A program made the translations under genes and the position numbers. The notes under the pieces were generated by a model. It searched no databases. It saw only the letters and a list, made by a program, of their open reading frames with translations, and was not told where the DNA came from. 64,000 nt of DNA from Microscillaceae bacterium. GTDB taxonomy: Bacteria; Bacteroidota; Bacteroidia; Cytophagales; Microscillaceae. Within the stretch, counting starts at the first letter, position 1. Each line of letters opens with the position of its first letter. Location of the stretch: positions 62,001 through 126,000 of the forward strand of contig JANWZA010000022.1 of assembly GCA_025054775.1 (NCBI GenBank), read 5' to 3'. Positions 1 to 7,641 of the stretch are shown piece after piece.

Positions 1-583
1 TGCTGGGCTTGACGGTTTGCAGCCACTTGTTATACACAATGATAAAATTATTCTTATCTATCCGAATTTTACTGATTGTTGTGTAATCAATTTTTAAGTT
101 ATGTTTAATAAAATTTCTCAATTCTTTGCCGTCAAATTCAAAGTCAAAGAGCAAGGATTTTTGCGCAAGGGTATTGCTAACCATTGCTAAAAGTAGCTTA
201 AATTCTCTTGTTTCGTGGTTAGAAGGGGCGACATTCCAATTAAAGTCATTTAAGTAAAAGACTTCTTGCACGTCAGCATAAGGAATAAAGGCGATTTTTT
301 GGCAGTCAAAAGCGGATAGGAAGGCGGGAGGCATGACTTTGTCAAAAGTGCGGGCTTTGCCGATGGTTAAAATAAGTTGGACGAGGGCTTTGGTCAAATC
401 TACCGTGCCTCGCTTTGCCTCTGCCCATACCAAAGACTGTGGCATACTTTTGCTATTGCTTTGCAAACCACATACCGTAAAATCAATGTTGCCGATAGCC
501 GTGTGGTAGTCATATTGCCAAAAAAAGTCCTCTCCTACACGATTTTTTAGTTCTTCTTCTCTTAGGTTGATAGGATATTTCAT
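1..583 (-). CDS. Type IIG-like restriction-modification enzyme, N-terminal part (runs off the left edge)
   Basis: The reading frame is open from an ATG at 581-583 to the left edge, giving about 194 residues with no stop. The segment resembles the N-terminal nuclease part of large fused restriction endonuclease/methyltransferase proteins (type IIG, Eco57I-like). A PD-(D/E)XK-like arrangement is visible: Asp34 in the strand GNIDFTV, then WAEAKRG with Glu55 and Lys57, followed by the family-like stretch LVQLILTIGKARTFDK. These proteins cut DNA and methylate the same site. The methyltransferase motifs would lie outside the window, so the type is inferred. No separate specificity or methyltransferase gene lies on the right. 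It is transcribed in the same direction as the next gene, 125 bp away. Confidence 0.6.
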   Translation of the reverse strand, partial: MKYPINLREEELKNRVGEDFFWQYDYHTAIGNIDFTVCGLQSNSKSMPQSLVWAEAKRGTVDLTKALVQLILTIGKARTFDKVMPPAFLSAFDCQKIAFIPYADVQEVFYLNDFNWNVAPSNHETREFKLLLAMVSNTLAQKSLLFDFEFDGKELRNFIKHNLKIDYTTISKIRIDKNNFIIVYNKWLQTVKPS

Positions 584-708
584 TTTTGCTAATATTGCAA
601 AGTTTTGCTAAGCTTGTAAGCTAATTAGGTTGTAAGATACAACAAAAATTTGATTAACTACCATACTTTTGTTCTGATTGTTGTGTTTTTAATATTGTTT
701 GATACTAT

Positions 709-1623
709 CTAGTAGATTTCGTTCAATTTTTGGGCTAAAAGAGGGGCTACTGATTTTACGGTTAAAAACTCACTCTGGGAGGCTAAGGCATTAGGGTGGG
801 TATTAGTAGTAACAATTTTCTCAAATAAACCTGTACTTTTCAACTTTTCTACGGCTTGGTCAGGAAAGATACCGTGTGTTGAGATAGCAAAAATCCGATT
901 AGCTCCTGCATTTTTGTAGGCTTTGGCTGCTCCAATCAAAGAACTTCCTGTACGAATCATGTCATCATAAATTACAATATCTTTGCCTTTTACGTCAGCA
1001 TTGATACCTGTAATTTCGGTATTTTCACCACTAATTCTACGTTTGAAGACAAAAGCGGCATCTACGCCCATGTCATTAGCCAAAGACTCTACCCATTTGG
1101 CTCTGCCTGCATCGGTACAGGCTAGAATAAAATTGTTACCTGCTAATTCGCGAGCTGCTTCAATAATCAAGGGCTTACAGTACAAGTGTACGGGGCGAAT
1201 ATTGCCTTCAAAGTAATGTGGTATGCCCTCGCTATGTAAATCCATTAGGATAACATGGTTTCCTGTGCGAGTGATAGGGACGGCAGAGAAAAGCCTTGCG
1301 CGGGTTTTAGCGGTTACAATCTCTCCTTTTTTGACGGCACGCTCCATTGTAGAATAGCCATAATAAGGAATAACGATAAAGAGCGAATTAGCTCCGTGTT
1401 TTTCGGCGGCACAAGCCAAGTCATAGAGTTCTAGGGTATCGGAGTCGCTAATTGTACCTCCGATTAAAACCACGTTTTGGTTGTCTACCTCAGAGATTAG
1501 GCGTTGGTAACGTTCTCCATCGGGAAAAAACTTTACTTCTTTTTCACCCAGCTCAAAACCTTCGTATTGCGTAAGTTCTTGGGCTAAGTAGGTGTAATTT
1601 TGGGTACTAAAGACAAGTTTCAT
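709..1623 (-). CDS. Ribose-phosphate pyrophosphokinase-like protein (PRPP synthetase family)
   Basis: A 304-residue cytoplasmic protein with the PRPP synthetase architecture. Family enzymes transfer pyrophosphate from ATP to ribose 5-phosphate. Visible motifs are FPDGE (33-37), an N-terminal catalytic-type PYYGY...TAK segment (87-106), DLHSEGIPHYF (128-138, with the conserved His130) and the PRPP loop IVIYDDMIRTGSS (216-228). The DLH motif differs from the usual DLHADQIQGFF form and the region before the PRPP loop is divergent. It may therefore be a non-canonical member or a second paralogue rather than the main prs. It lies 51 bp downstream of mtnB on the same strand and may be cotranscribed, since a good promoter was not seen in the gap. 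Confidence 0.82.
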   Translation of the reverse strand: MKLVFSTQNYTYLAQELTQYEGFELGEKEVKFFPDGERYQRLISEVDNQNVVLIGGTISDSDTLELYDLACAAEKHGANSLFIVIPYYGYSTMERAVKKGEIVTAKTRARLFSAVPITRTGNHVILMDLHSEGIPHYFEGNIRPVHLYCKPLIIEAARELAGNNFILACTDAGRAKWVESLANDMGVDAAFVFKRRISGENTEITGINADVKGKDIVIYDDMIRTGSSLIGAAKAYKNAGANRIFAISTHGIFPDQAVEKLKSTGLFEKIVTTNTHPNALASQSEFLTVKSVAPLLAQKLNEIY

Positions 1624-1674
1624 GCTATTGTTCAGCTAGTTTATACATGAATGATGGTAAATATAGCTTTTTTG

Positions 1675-2337
1675 TTAGTTTTTTAGGTTTTTGATGTTTA
1701 GCCATGTTTGCTCGTAGTAAAAACATTTTAGCAGAAATTCTATTGCCTCAATATGGCGTTTTGCTTCTGACAGGCTGCTGCCCCAAGCATACAAGCCATG
1801 CCCTGACAAAAGAAAGGCATAACAGTGGGGATTACGCGTATAATATTTTTTGATTTCTTGGGTCAGTTGAGTCATATTTTGCGAGTTTTCGAAGATGGGG
1901 AGCCAAATTTTCGTTTCGTGAGTAAGAATTCCTTTGATGGCTTTTAGGATTTCTAAGTTAGCTAATTGGATACCTTTTTGAGGCAAAAAGATTTTAGATA
2001 AAATGGTAGCAAAGAGCGAGTGCGTATGTAAGACTGCTTGATTTTCGGGGTTTTCATACAAGTAAATATGTATTAAGGTTTCAGCGGAGGGGCGAAGGTG
2101 AGCATATTCGGGCAAAGGGGTGCCTTGGTCATCTATTTGCATAAGGTCGTGAGGGGTGAATTTACTTTTATCAACCCCAGAGACGGAAATGGTAAAAGTA
2201 TTTTGGTGGGGAACGGGGTTTCGGAAGGAATAATTGGTACTGGTAGCAGGCGACCAACCGCGTTGGTGAAAGAGTTGGATAATTTGTAGTAATTCTATCA
2301 AGTTTTTTTGGTAGTTTTCTTCGTAGGTAGAGAGCAT
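1675..2337 (-). CDS. mtnB: Methylthioribulose-1-phosphate dehydratase (class II aldolase/adducin fold)
   Basis: A 220-residue protein of the class II aldolase family. MtnB dehydrates 5-methylthioribulose 1-phosphate in the methionine salvage pathway. The N-terminus (QLFHQRGWSPATSTNYS) is typical of MtnB. RPSAET (83-88) supplies the acidic residue, AVLHTHSL (101-108) the two zinc-binding histidines His104 and His106, and SGHGLYAWG a third histidine, followed by the SEAKRHIEAIEFLL helix. Length matches the family. Other salvage genes are not adjacent in this window. A more general class II aldolase is possible, but the N-terminal signature favours MtnB. Confidence 0.85.
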   Translation of the reverse strand: MLSTYEENYQKNLIELLQIIQLFHQRGWSPATSTNYSFRNPVPHQNTFTISVSGVDKSKFTPHDLMQIDDQGTPLPEYAHLRPSAETLIHIYLYENPENQAVLHTHSLFATILSKIFLPQKGIQLANLEILKAIKGILTHETKIWLPIFENSQNMTQLTQEIKKYYTRNPHCYAFLLSGHGLYAWGSSLSEAKRHIEAIEFLLKCFYYEQTWLNIKNLKN

Positions 2338-2464
2338 ATTCTTTTAATTTAGTAAAAAATTAGGGGTATGTCTCATTTCAAAAGCATAGAGGTATCTGCT
2401 GCTTATGTTCTTCTCAAGAGAAGCGCACCTGCTTTCGGTGAGGTTGTTTAATTTTATATTTTGG

Positions 2465-3103
2465 CTATTTTTTTTTGCGTTTTTTGCGGTTATTGTTTTT
2501 GTTATTTTGCTGATTTTTATGCCTATCTCTACTCAGTTGCAATGAAATTTTTTTATTTTCCTCTTGGGAGAACAATCTATCTAAAATTTCTTGTGAGATT
2601 TTACCTTTTGAGAGTGTAATAAGGTGCTGCATGAGTGTTTCATCATCTATATTGTCTTTATTCCAGTTAGCATAGAATGTGCGCATAAGTTGGCTAATAT
2701 ATAGGAATTCATAGAAGCATTGTTCTTGGTCTTCGATTTCGAGGGCTTTTTCTATCAGCTTTTCAATATTTTTACCGTAGTGTTTGTAAGTGATTTCATT
2801 TGTGCTGTAGGGTACTTTTTGGGGTTTTCTACCTAAGGCACTTTTCTCGGGCATGGGGTAAGGGCTGTCAATATCTAACTCAAAATGAGACATGATATAC
2901 AAATCGTCCCAGTATTTGCTTTGGTATTCTACATTGTTTTTTGTTTCAGGGGTTAGTTGTTTCATAAGAGCTACCAGGGCGTAAGCATAATTGGTTCGTT
3001 GTTGGCGGTCCTCTATAGAGGCAATGTATTGGACTAGTTTTTGTATATTTCTGCCGTATTCTCTTAGAATGATTTCTTCTTGTTGGGTGTTATAGTTGTG
3101 CAT
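2465..3103 (-). CDS. DUF4290 domain-containing protein
   Basis: A Bacteroidota-specific protein of unknown function, 212 residues. It is helical and charged, with two related segments built around EYGRNIQKLV and KHYGKNIEKLI, suggesting an internal duplication, and a very basic tail rich in Lys, Asn and Arg ending in KKRKKK. The chosen start is the ATG at 3103. A longer frame begins at 3136, but a TATCTTTG -7 box on the minus strand (3134-3141) covers that position, so transcription would begin inside the extension. It lies 51 bp downstream of the exonuclease gene. No catalytic motif is visible and no function is assigned. Confidence 0.8.
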   Translation of the reverse strand: MHNYNTQQEEIILREYGRNIQKLVQYIASIEDRQQRTNYAYALVALMKQLTPETKNNVEYQSKYWDDLYIMSHFELDIDSPYPMPEKSALGRKPQKVPYSTNEITYKHYGKNIEKLIEKALEIEDQEQCFYEFLYISQLMRTFYANWNKDNIDDETLMQHLITLSKGKISQEILDRLFSQEENKKISLQLSRDRHKNQQNNKNNNRKKRKKK

Positions 3104-3133
3104 TGTACTTAATAGAAGGTTTATTTTAATGTG

Positions 3134-3141
3134 CAAAGATA
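3134..3141 (-). promoter_or_regulatory. Bacteroidota -7 box for the DUF4290 gene
   Basis: TATCTTTG on the minus strand fits TAnnTTTG and lies about 30 bp upstream of the ATG at 3103. A TTG occurs upstream, but only 16 bp away, shorter than the usual 19-21, so the -33 element is uncertain. Confidence 0.4.
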
Positions 3142-3154
3142 ATATTTTTTTAGT

Positions 3155-3874
3155 CTACAACTCACTTAAAATATTTTCTTGGGGAATAAGGGGAAGCATA
3201 TTCATTTTAAGCAATACCTGTGCAGTAGCTACTACATCCTTTTCACAATAACGTGCTATTTTTAATAAGTCATTTTCATTCCAGAAAATATGGTTTACAT
3301 CTGCTCCTGACATATCGCTTTTAGGGGTGGGGATGTCAAAGATATGACACAGGAGTTCCAAACTTGTGAAGGCTTTTTTATCTCCGAATTTCCACATTTC
3401 TAAGGTATCTAAATGGGGGATTTCCCATGGCTTTTTATTTTGCAGGTCCAAGATAGAGGGGATAGGAATTTGATTAACAATGAATCTTCTGCAAAGGTAA
3501 GGGTAGTCAAATTCCTTACCATTGTGAGCACAAAGCAACCAACAGCTAAACTTGGCATCTAAAAGAGTTTGAAGTTCTTTAAGTAAAATAGCTTCCTCGC
3601 GGTGAAAAATAGATTTTAACTTAAAAAAAATCTGATTTTGTTTGCTATATAAAAAGCCCATGCTTACGCAAATAATTTTTCCGAACTCGGCGTAAATAGC
3701 TGCTAATTGTTCGTATTTTTCTGCTGGTGTGCAGTCTGCCTTGCCGATGCTTTGGGCTTTACGTTCCCACAAGCGTTGAGTCATTTCATTTAATTCGTGC
3801 CAAGTGGGTTTTTGTCTGACGGTCTCTATATCGATGAATAATACTTTGCTACTAATTTGTTGAAAGGTGAGCAT
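3155..3874 (-). CDS. PolB-like 3'-5' exonuclease (DEDDy family)
   Basis: A 239-residue protein of the predicted 3'-5' exonuclease PolB-like family. The three exonuclease motifs are present. Exo I is FIDIET (Asp15, Glu17), Exo II is AHNGKEFDYPYL with the second Asp, and Exo III is YCEKDVVATAQ, a YxxxD motif that places it in the DEDDy group. These metal-dependent nucleases remove nucleotides from 3' ends and probably act in repair or proofreading, although this subfamily is poorly characterised. There is no polymerase domain. Its neighbours, Uma2 (26 bp upstream) and DUF4290, give no clear pathway. Confidence 0.85.
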   Translation of the reverse strand: MLTFQQISSKVLFIDIETVRQKPTWHELNEMTQRLWERKAQSIGKADCTPAEKYEQLAAIYAEFGKIICVSMGFLYSKQNQIFFKLKSIFHREEAILLKELQTLLDAKFSCWLLCAHNGKEFDYPYLCRRFIVNQIPIPSILDLQNKKPWEIPHLDTLEMWKFGDKKAFTSLELLCHIFDIPTPKSDMSGADVNHIFWNENDLLKIARYCEKDVVATAQVLLKMNMLPLIPQENILSEL

Positions 3875-3900
3875 AAGATGTCAAAACTTGGCTATCGTTA

Positions 3901-4908
3901 TTAGCGTTGTTTGGGTTTTGTAAACAACTCTTCAGGTATAAGCCCTAACTCTTTTAGTTTAGCCATTAAAATGCGGTTTGCCTCTTCTGCTTCTTGACGG
4001 GCAAGGGCCTCTTCTTGAGCTTTACGCTCTGCTTCTTGACGGGCGAGGGCTTCGGCTTCGGCACGTTGAGCCTCTTCTTGAGCTTTACGCTCTGCTTCTT
4101 GACGGGCAAGGGCTTCGGCTTCGGCACGTTGAGCCTCTTCTTGAGCTTTACGCTCTGCTTCTTTGCGTTTTGTCTCTTCTTCAGCTATGCCTTCTGCTCC
4201 TGTCCGCAACACGTTTCCTACTTTATCGCACCAACGTACATACAAGGCCTTGGCTCCCTCAAACAAACCTTCCCACAAGCGTAAGCCTAAAGTTATTTCG
4301 GGCATGTAGTTACTCTCCTCAGACTTGTATGGGACATACTCCTTGCCCTCTAAACGAAATATATTCAAGTCTTCTTTATATAGTTCGTGATACGGGTCGT
4401 GAATAATATAGTATAACACTCCCATATCGGCATATATTTTAAACTTGCTTGTGTTTTCGCCGCCTGTTTTGTTAGATACTATTTCTATCACTAGCTCGGG
4501 GGGCTTTTTCATTCGCCATAGAAAGTAGCACTTGTTCTTTTTGTCCTTTCCCCACTCTTCTGGCATACATACATCAAAACTTAAAAACATGTCAGGTACG
4601 ACGGGCATGGTATTGTAATCATAGTAAATGCCCACGTTAGAACAAGCCAAGAAATCGCGCTCGGTCCAGAGGTTAGCATGGAGCGGGTCAATGTAGAGGC
4701 GTTGCTGTTTTTCGGAGAATAGGTTGTCCACGGGTTTAGGGTCTTCGGTTATGTATTGAGAATAATCAATCAAAGGCACTTCGTAGTAAACGGTGTGAGC
4801 ATAGATAGCGGTTTCGGTGTTGTCATAAACCCATTCAAAGGTTTCGTGGAAGCCGAGTTGTTCTGCTAATGATTGTTCAGGTTTGGTAGATGTATTAGGG
4901 GTAGTCAT
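3901..4908 (-). CDS. Uma2 family endonuclease (DUF820) with a repetitive coiled-coil tail
   Basis: A 335-residue protein. Residues 20-200 are a Uma2/DUF820 restriction-nuclease-like fold. VVPDMFLSFD supplies Asp106, PPELVIEIVSNKT supplies Glu142, and SKFKIYADMGVLYYIIHDP carries the following Lys and the usual C-terminal strand. Residues from about 245 to 315 are a charged coiled coil of 21-residue repeats (EAERKAQEEAQ/RAEAEALARQ), ending in LKELGLIPEELF, a tail often seen on Uma2 proteins. The ATG at 4908 is chosen over a frame that extends 84 codons further, because a strong promoter lies at 4937-4967 and the extension is translated from a dispersed repeat. The cellular role of Uma2 proteins is not settled. 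Confidence 0.82.
   Translation of the reverse strand: MTTPNTSTKPEQSLAEQLGFHETFEWVYDNTETAIYAHTVYYEVPLIDYSQYITEDPKPVDNLFSEKQQRLYIDPLHANLWTERDFLACSNVGIYYDYNTMPVVPDMFLSFDVCMPEEWGKDKKNKCYFLWRMKKPPELVIEIVSNKTGGENTSKFKIYADMGVLYYIIHDPYHELYKEDLNIFRLEGKEYVPYKSEESNYMPEITLGLRLWEGLFEGAKALYVRWCDKVGNVLRTGAEGIAEEETKRKEAERKAQEEAQRAEAEALARQEAERKAQEEAQRAEAEALARQEAERKAQEEALARQEAEEANRILMAKLKELGLIPEELFTKPKQR
3985..4163 (-). repeat. 63-bp in-frame tandem repeat inside the Uma2 gene
   Basis: Nearly identical 63-bp units encode the 21-residue coiled-coil repeat. Two complete copies are followed by a third shortened to 14 residues. The copies differ by very few bases, so expansion and contraction are recent or ongoing. 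Changes of one unit keep the frame open. Confidence 0.8.
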
Positions 4909-4936
4909 AGAGAGTAAATGGGTTTTGGATTTCAGG

Positions 4937-4967
4937 CAAAGGTAGGATTTTTTTTTGGAAATACCAA
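4937..4967 (-). promoter_or_regulatory. Promoter of the Uma2 gene
   Basis: The minus strand carries TTG (4965-4967), a 20-bp spacer and TACCTTTG (4937-4944), matching the Bacteroidota -33/-7 form. It lies about 28 bp upstream of the ATG at 4908 and fixes that start. Confidence 0.7.
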
Positions 4968-5015
4968 CTAAAGTACAGTGCTTATTAGGGTATTGTGGTT
5001 TCTTGTTTTTTTGCG

Positions 5016-5160
5016 TTAGGGATTGAAAGGGCAAGCCCTGCAAGGGCTTGGTGCGAAGCGTCAGCGAAGCACCGAAGCGCCAGCGGAGCCCTGCAAAGCC
5101 CGCCCCTTTGCCCTTTGAGCCGTAGCGAAAAGGGCAAAGGGAACGCCCTAATCCCTTCAA
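5016..5160 (+). repeat. GC-rich dispersed repeat, copy 1 (best preserved)
   Basis: A GC-rich island in AT-rich surroundings. It starts TTAGGGATTGAAAGGGCAAG and contains short palindromic pieces such as GCCCTGCAAGGGC, GGTGCGAAGC with GCGAAGCACC, and CCCTTTGCCCTTT with AAAGGGCAAAGGG. It ends near GGGAACGCCCTAATCCCTTC. Degenerate copies sit at 17428-17542 (inverted) and 52775-52897. Open frames across it on both strands look spurious. It has no transposase and resembles a REP- or MITE-like non-coding element. It directly borders the 21-bp array that follows. Confidence 0.7.
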
Positions 5161-5228
5161 GTAGTATCATTCCATTGAATAATAAAAAAAAATAGTGATG
5201 GTTAGCAAGTTTTCAGCATCTTATGTGA

Positions 5229-5585
5229 AGATTTTAGTATTTAATGTTAGCACTTTAATACTTAATATTAATACTTTAATACTTAATGTTAAGGTTTTAT
5301 TAATTTATGTTAAAACTTTAATGATTAATGTTTAATATTTAATACTAAATGCTAATTCTCTAATACTTAATGTTAGTATTTTGGTATTTAATGTTAAATT
5401 TTTAATGATAATTTAATAACATTTATTAGTAAAAACTATGCTTTTAGTAATGAAATATTAGCTATCACTATTAAAAACTATGCTTTTAGTATTAAAAACT
5501 TAACATTTACTATTAAAAATCTAACATTTAATACTAATAACTAAATATTTATCAATAAAAACATACAATTTACTTTTGAAGAGAT
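5229..5585. repeat. AT-rich array of 21-bp repeats with a central strand switch (array A)
   Basis: About 17 degenerate units on an exact 21-bp lattice. On the left half units end in TGTTA at 5249, 5270 (ATTA), 5291, 5312, 5333, 5354, 5375 and 5396, with the core TTTAATACTTAATGTTA. From about 5418 the units are the reverse complement (core AACATTTACTATTAAAAA), still in 21-bp steps at 5418, 5439, 5460, 5481, 5502, 5523 and 5544. It ends in ACATACAATTTACTTTTGAA. All frames are broken by stops. It lies between the divergent promoters of the Uma2 and methyltransferase genes. With copy 1 of the GC-rich repeat it accounts for most of the gene-free stretch 4909-5766; the remaining 5586-5690 shows nothing recognisable. 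Confidence 0.85.
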
Positions 5586-5693
5586 ATACTTAAAGGTTGA
5601 AAGCTATTACAGCAAGAGCAGAGTTATGGATTTTAGTAACCGTAGTTTCGTAAATATAGGTTTATTGTAAAATAAATACCTCATAAAGGATTG

Positions 5694-5718
5694 CTTTGAA
5701 AAAAAAGTGCTAACTTTC
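5694..5718 (+). promoter_or_regulatory. Possible promoter of the methyltransferase gene
   Basis: A TTG near 5690-5693, a 17-bp spacer and TAACTTTC (5711-5718) give a near match to TTG/TAnnTTTG with one mismatch in the last base. The position argues for translation from the ATG at 5767 rather than from a GTG at 5707. Confidence 0.35.
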
Positions 5719-5766
5719 AAGGTTCAAAGTTGTATTTTCTATGTTCAACATTCAACTAACAAAAGC

Positions 5767-6603
5767 ATGAGCAAAAACAAAGTAGATACCAAAGAAATAG
5801 GCTTGGATATCGGGCTAATTTTTTTGGGCTATTTTCTCAAGACGGATTACCTGCATTACGGCTATTGGAAAGATAACCTTACTCCTGATATTGCAAACCT
5901 GAAACAAGCCCAAGAAAATTATACCCAACTCTTATTTGAGTACATTCCTGCGGGGGTAAAGCAGATTTTAGATGTGGGTTGTGGCTCGGGGCGTGTGGCT
6001 TACGAGCTTGTGCAAAGTGGTTATCAAGTAGAGGCAGTCTCCCCTTCCCAACGGCTCTCCGCTCACGCTTACAAATTGCTTGGAAACGACTTTCAAATCT
6101 ATCAAGGCAAATATGAAGAGGTGAAAATTGAAAAACAATACGACTTGGTGCTGTTTAGTGAGAGTTTTCAGTATATTCCCATGGAAATTTCTTTGCAAAA
6201 AAGTTATGACTTGCTACGTCCTAATGGTTATGTATTAATCTGCGACTTTTTTCAGACTGAAGCAGAGGGCAAAAGCCCCCTAGGAGGAGGACACAAATGG
6301 AAAGCCTTTGAAACATTGCTATCTACGCTCCCTTACAAGATAATTCATAACCTTGACATCACCGCCGAAATTGCCCCCACAATGACCGTAGTGAATGATT
6401 TCACCCTGCGCGTTATCCAACCTTCATGGTATATGCTCTTAGAAATACTTGAAACTAAGCTACCGTTTATTGCTAAGATTCTGAAGTGGAAATACAAAAA
6501 GAAATTAGAAAAATTGCATAACAAACACTTCAAAGGAGAGCGAAATGCCGAAAATTTTATGAAATATAAGACCTATCGGCTTCTTGTATTGCAAAAACAA
6601 TAG
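5767..6603 (+). CDS. Class I SAM-dependent methyltransferase
   Basis: A 278-residue cytoplasmic protein with a Rossmann-fold methyltransferase domain. Motif I is ILDVGCGSGRV (67-77), then an acidic strand-2 position region, then YDLVLFSESFQYIP and a DLLRPNGYVLICDFF strand, as in type 11 and sterol-like methyltransferases. The substrate cannot be read from sequence. The C-terminus is basic, rich in Lys and Tyr, and may bring the enzyme to membranes or to an acidic substrate. The ATG at 5767 is preferred over a GTG at 5707 because a -7-like box lies between them. It is followed 48 bp later by meaB, so the two may be cotranscribed, although a functional link is not obvious. Confidence 0.8.
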   Translation: MSKNKVDTKEIGLDIGLIFLGYFLKTDYLHYGYWKDNLTPDIANLKQAQENYTQLLFEYIPAGVKQILDVGCGSGRVAYELVQSGYQVEAVSPSQRLSAHAYKLLGNDFQIYQGKYEEVKIEKQYDLVLFSESFQYIPMEISLQKSYDLLRPNGYVLICDFFQTEAEGKSPLGGGHKWKAFETLLSTLPYKIIHNLDITAEIAPTMTVVNDFTLRVIQPSWYMLLEILETKLPFIAKILKWKYKKKLEKLHNKHFKGERNAENFMKYKTYRLLVLQKQ

Positions 6604-6651
6604 CTTTGTAGCAAAAAATTTAGGAGTAAAAGTTATTCATATGGCTTTGTT

Positions 6652-7641
6652 ATGGTAGCTAAACGCCTCTCAACAGAAACCTACATCCAAGGAATATTAG
6701 CCCAAGACCGCGTCATTTTAAGCAGAGCTATTACTTTGATAGAAAGCCAAGCTCCCCAAGACCAGCTGCTTGCCCAAGAGGTGTTGCAAGGCGTGGCAAA
6801 CCAACCTACCAACTCAGTCCGCATAGGAATTACAGGTGTGCCAGGAGTTGGCAAAAGCACTTTCATAGAAGCATTCGGCAATTACATCCTTTCCAAGAAT
6901 AAGAAGTTAGCAGTATTAGCCATAGACCCAAGCAGCGTGAGAACAAAAGGCAGTATCATGGGCGATAAGACACGCATGGCTACCTTAGCCTCACAACCCA
7001 ACGCTTATATTCGCCCCTCCCCCTCAAGAGGTTCATTAGGCGGCGTTGCCCACAAAACCCGTGAAACCATTACCCTACTAGAAGCAGCAGGTTTTGAGGT
7101 AATTATTGTAGAAACCCTAGGCGTAGGGCAAGCAGAAACAGCCGTAAAAAATATGACCGACTTTTTTCTCCTGCTTATGCTTGCAGGAGCAGGTGATGAG
7201 TTGCAAGGTATGAAACGCGGTATCATGGAAATGGCTGATGCCATAGCCATAAACAAAGCCGACGGAGATAACTTACGCAAAGCCCAAGCAGCTCAAGCAG
7301 AGTATCAAAATGCCTTGCATCTGTTCCCCCCTCACGAAGCCGGTTGGAAAGTGCCCGTGGGTATTTGTTCAGCAATCACTCATAAAGGTATAGCTGAAAT
7401 CTGGAATTGGATAGAAGACTATGTACAACTCACCCAAAAAAATGGCTATTGGTACAAAAAACGCCAAGAGCAACGAAAAAATGCTCTCCACGAACACATC
7501 GCTCAACGCCTACAAACCATGTTTTACACTCACCCCCACGTTAAAGAGCAAATAAATATCCTTGAAAGCCAAGTAATTCAAAACCAAATTTCTATTTTGC
7601 AAGCTACTGAACAACTCTTGAGCGTTTTTTTAGGAAAATAA
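6652..7641 (+). CDS. meaB: MeaB-type GTPase, methylmalonyl-CoA mutase chaperone
   Basis: A 329-residue G3E GTPase. MeaB protects and reloads the adenosylcobalamin-dependent methylmalonyl-CoA mutase. Signatures are Walker A GVPGVGKST (62-70), the DPSS...GSIMGDKTRM segment (92-109), PSPSRGSLGGVA (122-133), VETLGVGQAE (153-162) and NKADGDN (201-207). The C-terminal helices form the usual dimerisation extension. Length matches the family. Its client, the mutase at 44011-46137, is about 36 kb away, so the two are not in one operon here. An ArgK-type label in databases would mean the same family. Confidence 0.93.
   Translation: MVAKRLSTETYIQGILAQDRVILSRAITLIESQAPQDQLLAQEVLQGVANQPTNSVRIGITGVPGVGKSTFIEAFGNYILSKNKKLAVLAIDPSSVRTKGSIMGDKTRMATLASQPNAYIRPSPSRGSLGGVAHKTRETITLLEAAGFEVIIVETLGVGQAETAVKNMTDFFLLLMLAGAGDELQGMKRGIMEMADAIAINKADGDNLRKAQAAQAEYQNALHLFPPHEAGWKVPVGICSAITHKGIAEIWNWIEDYVQLTQKNGYWYKKRQEQRKNALHEHIAQRLQTMFYTHPHVKEQINILESQVIQNQISILQATEQLLSVFLGK

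Noticed and set aside
4909-5160. N-terminal 84-codon extension of the Uma2 gene
   Set aside because: It is translated from the dispersed repeat and from a region upstream of a full promoter at 4937-4967.
4985-5195. Open reading frames across the GC-rich repeat on both strands
   Set aside because: They follow the palindromic repeat, have no family resemblance, and degenerate copies of the repeat do not keep the frames.
5229-5585. Possible CRISPR array
   Set aside because: The units are contiguous 21-bp degenerate repeats with no unique spacers, they switch strand, and no cas genes are present. The same applies to the arrays at 35962-36310 and 46283-46660.
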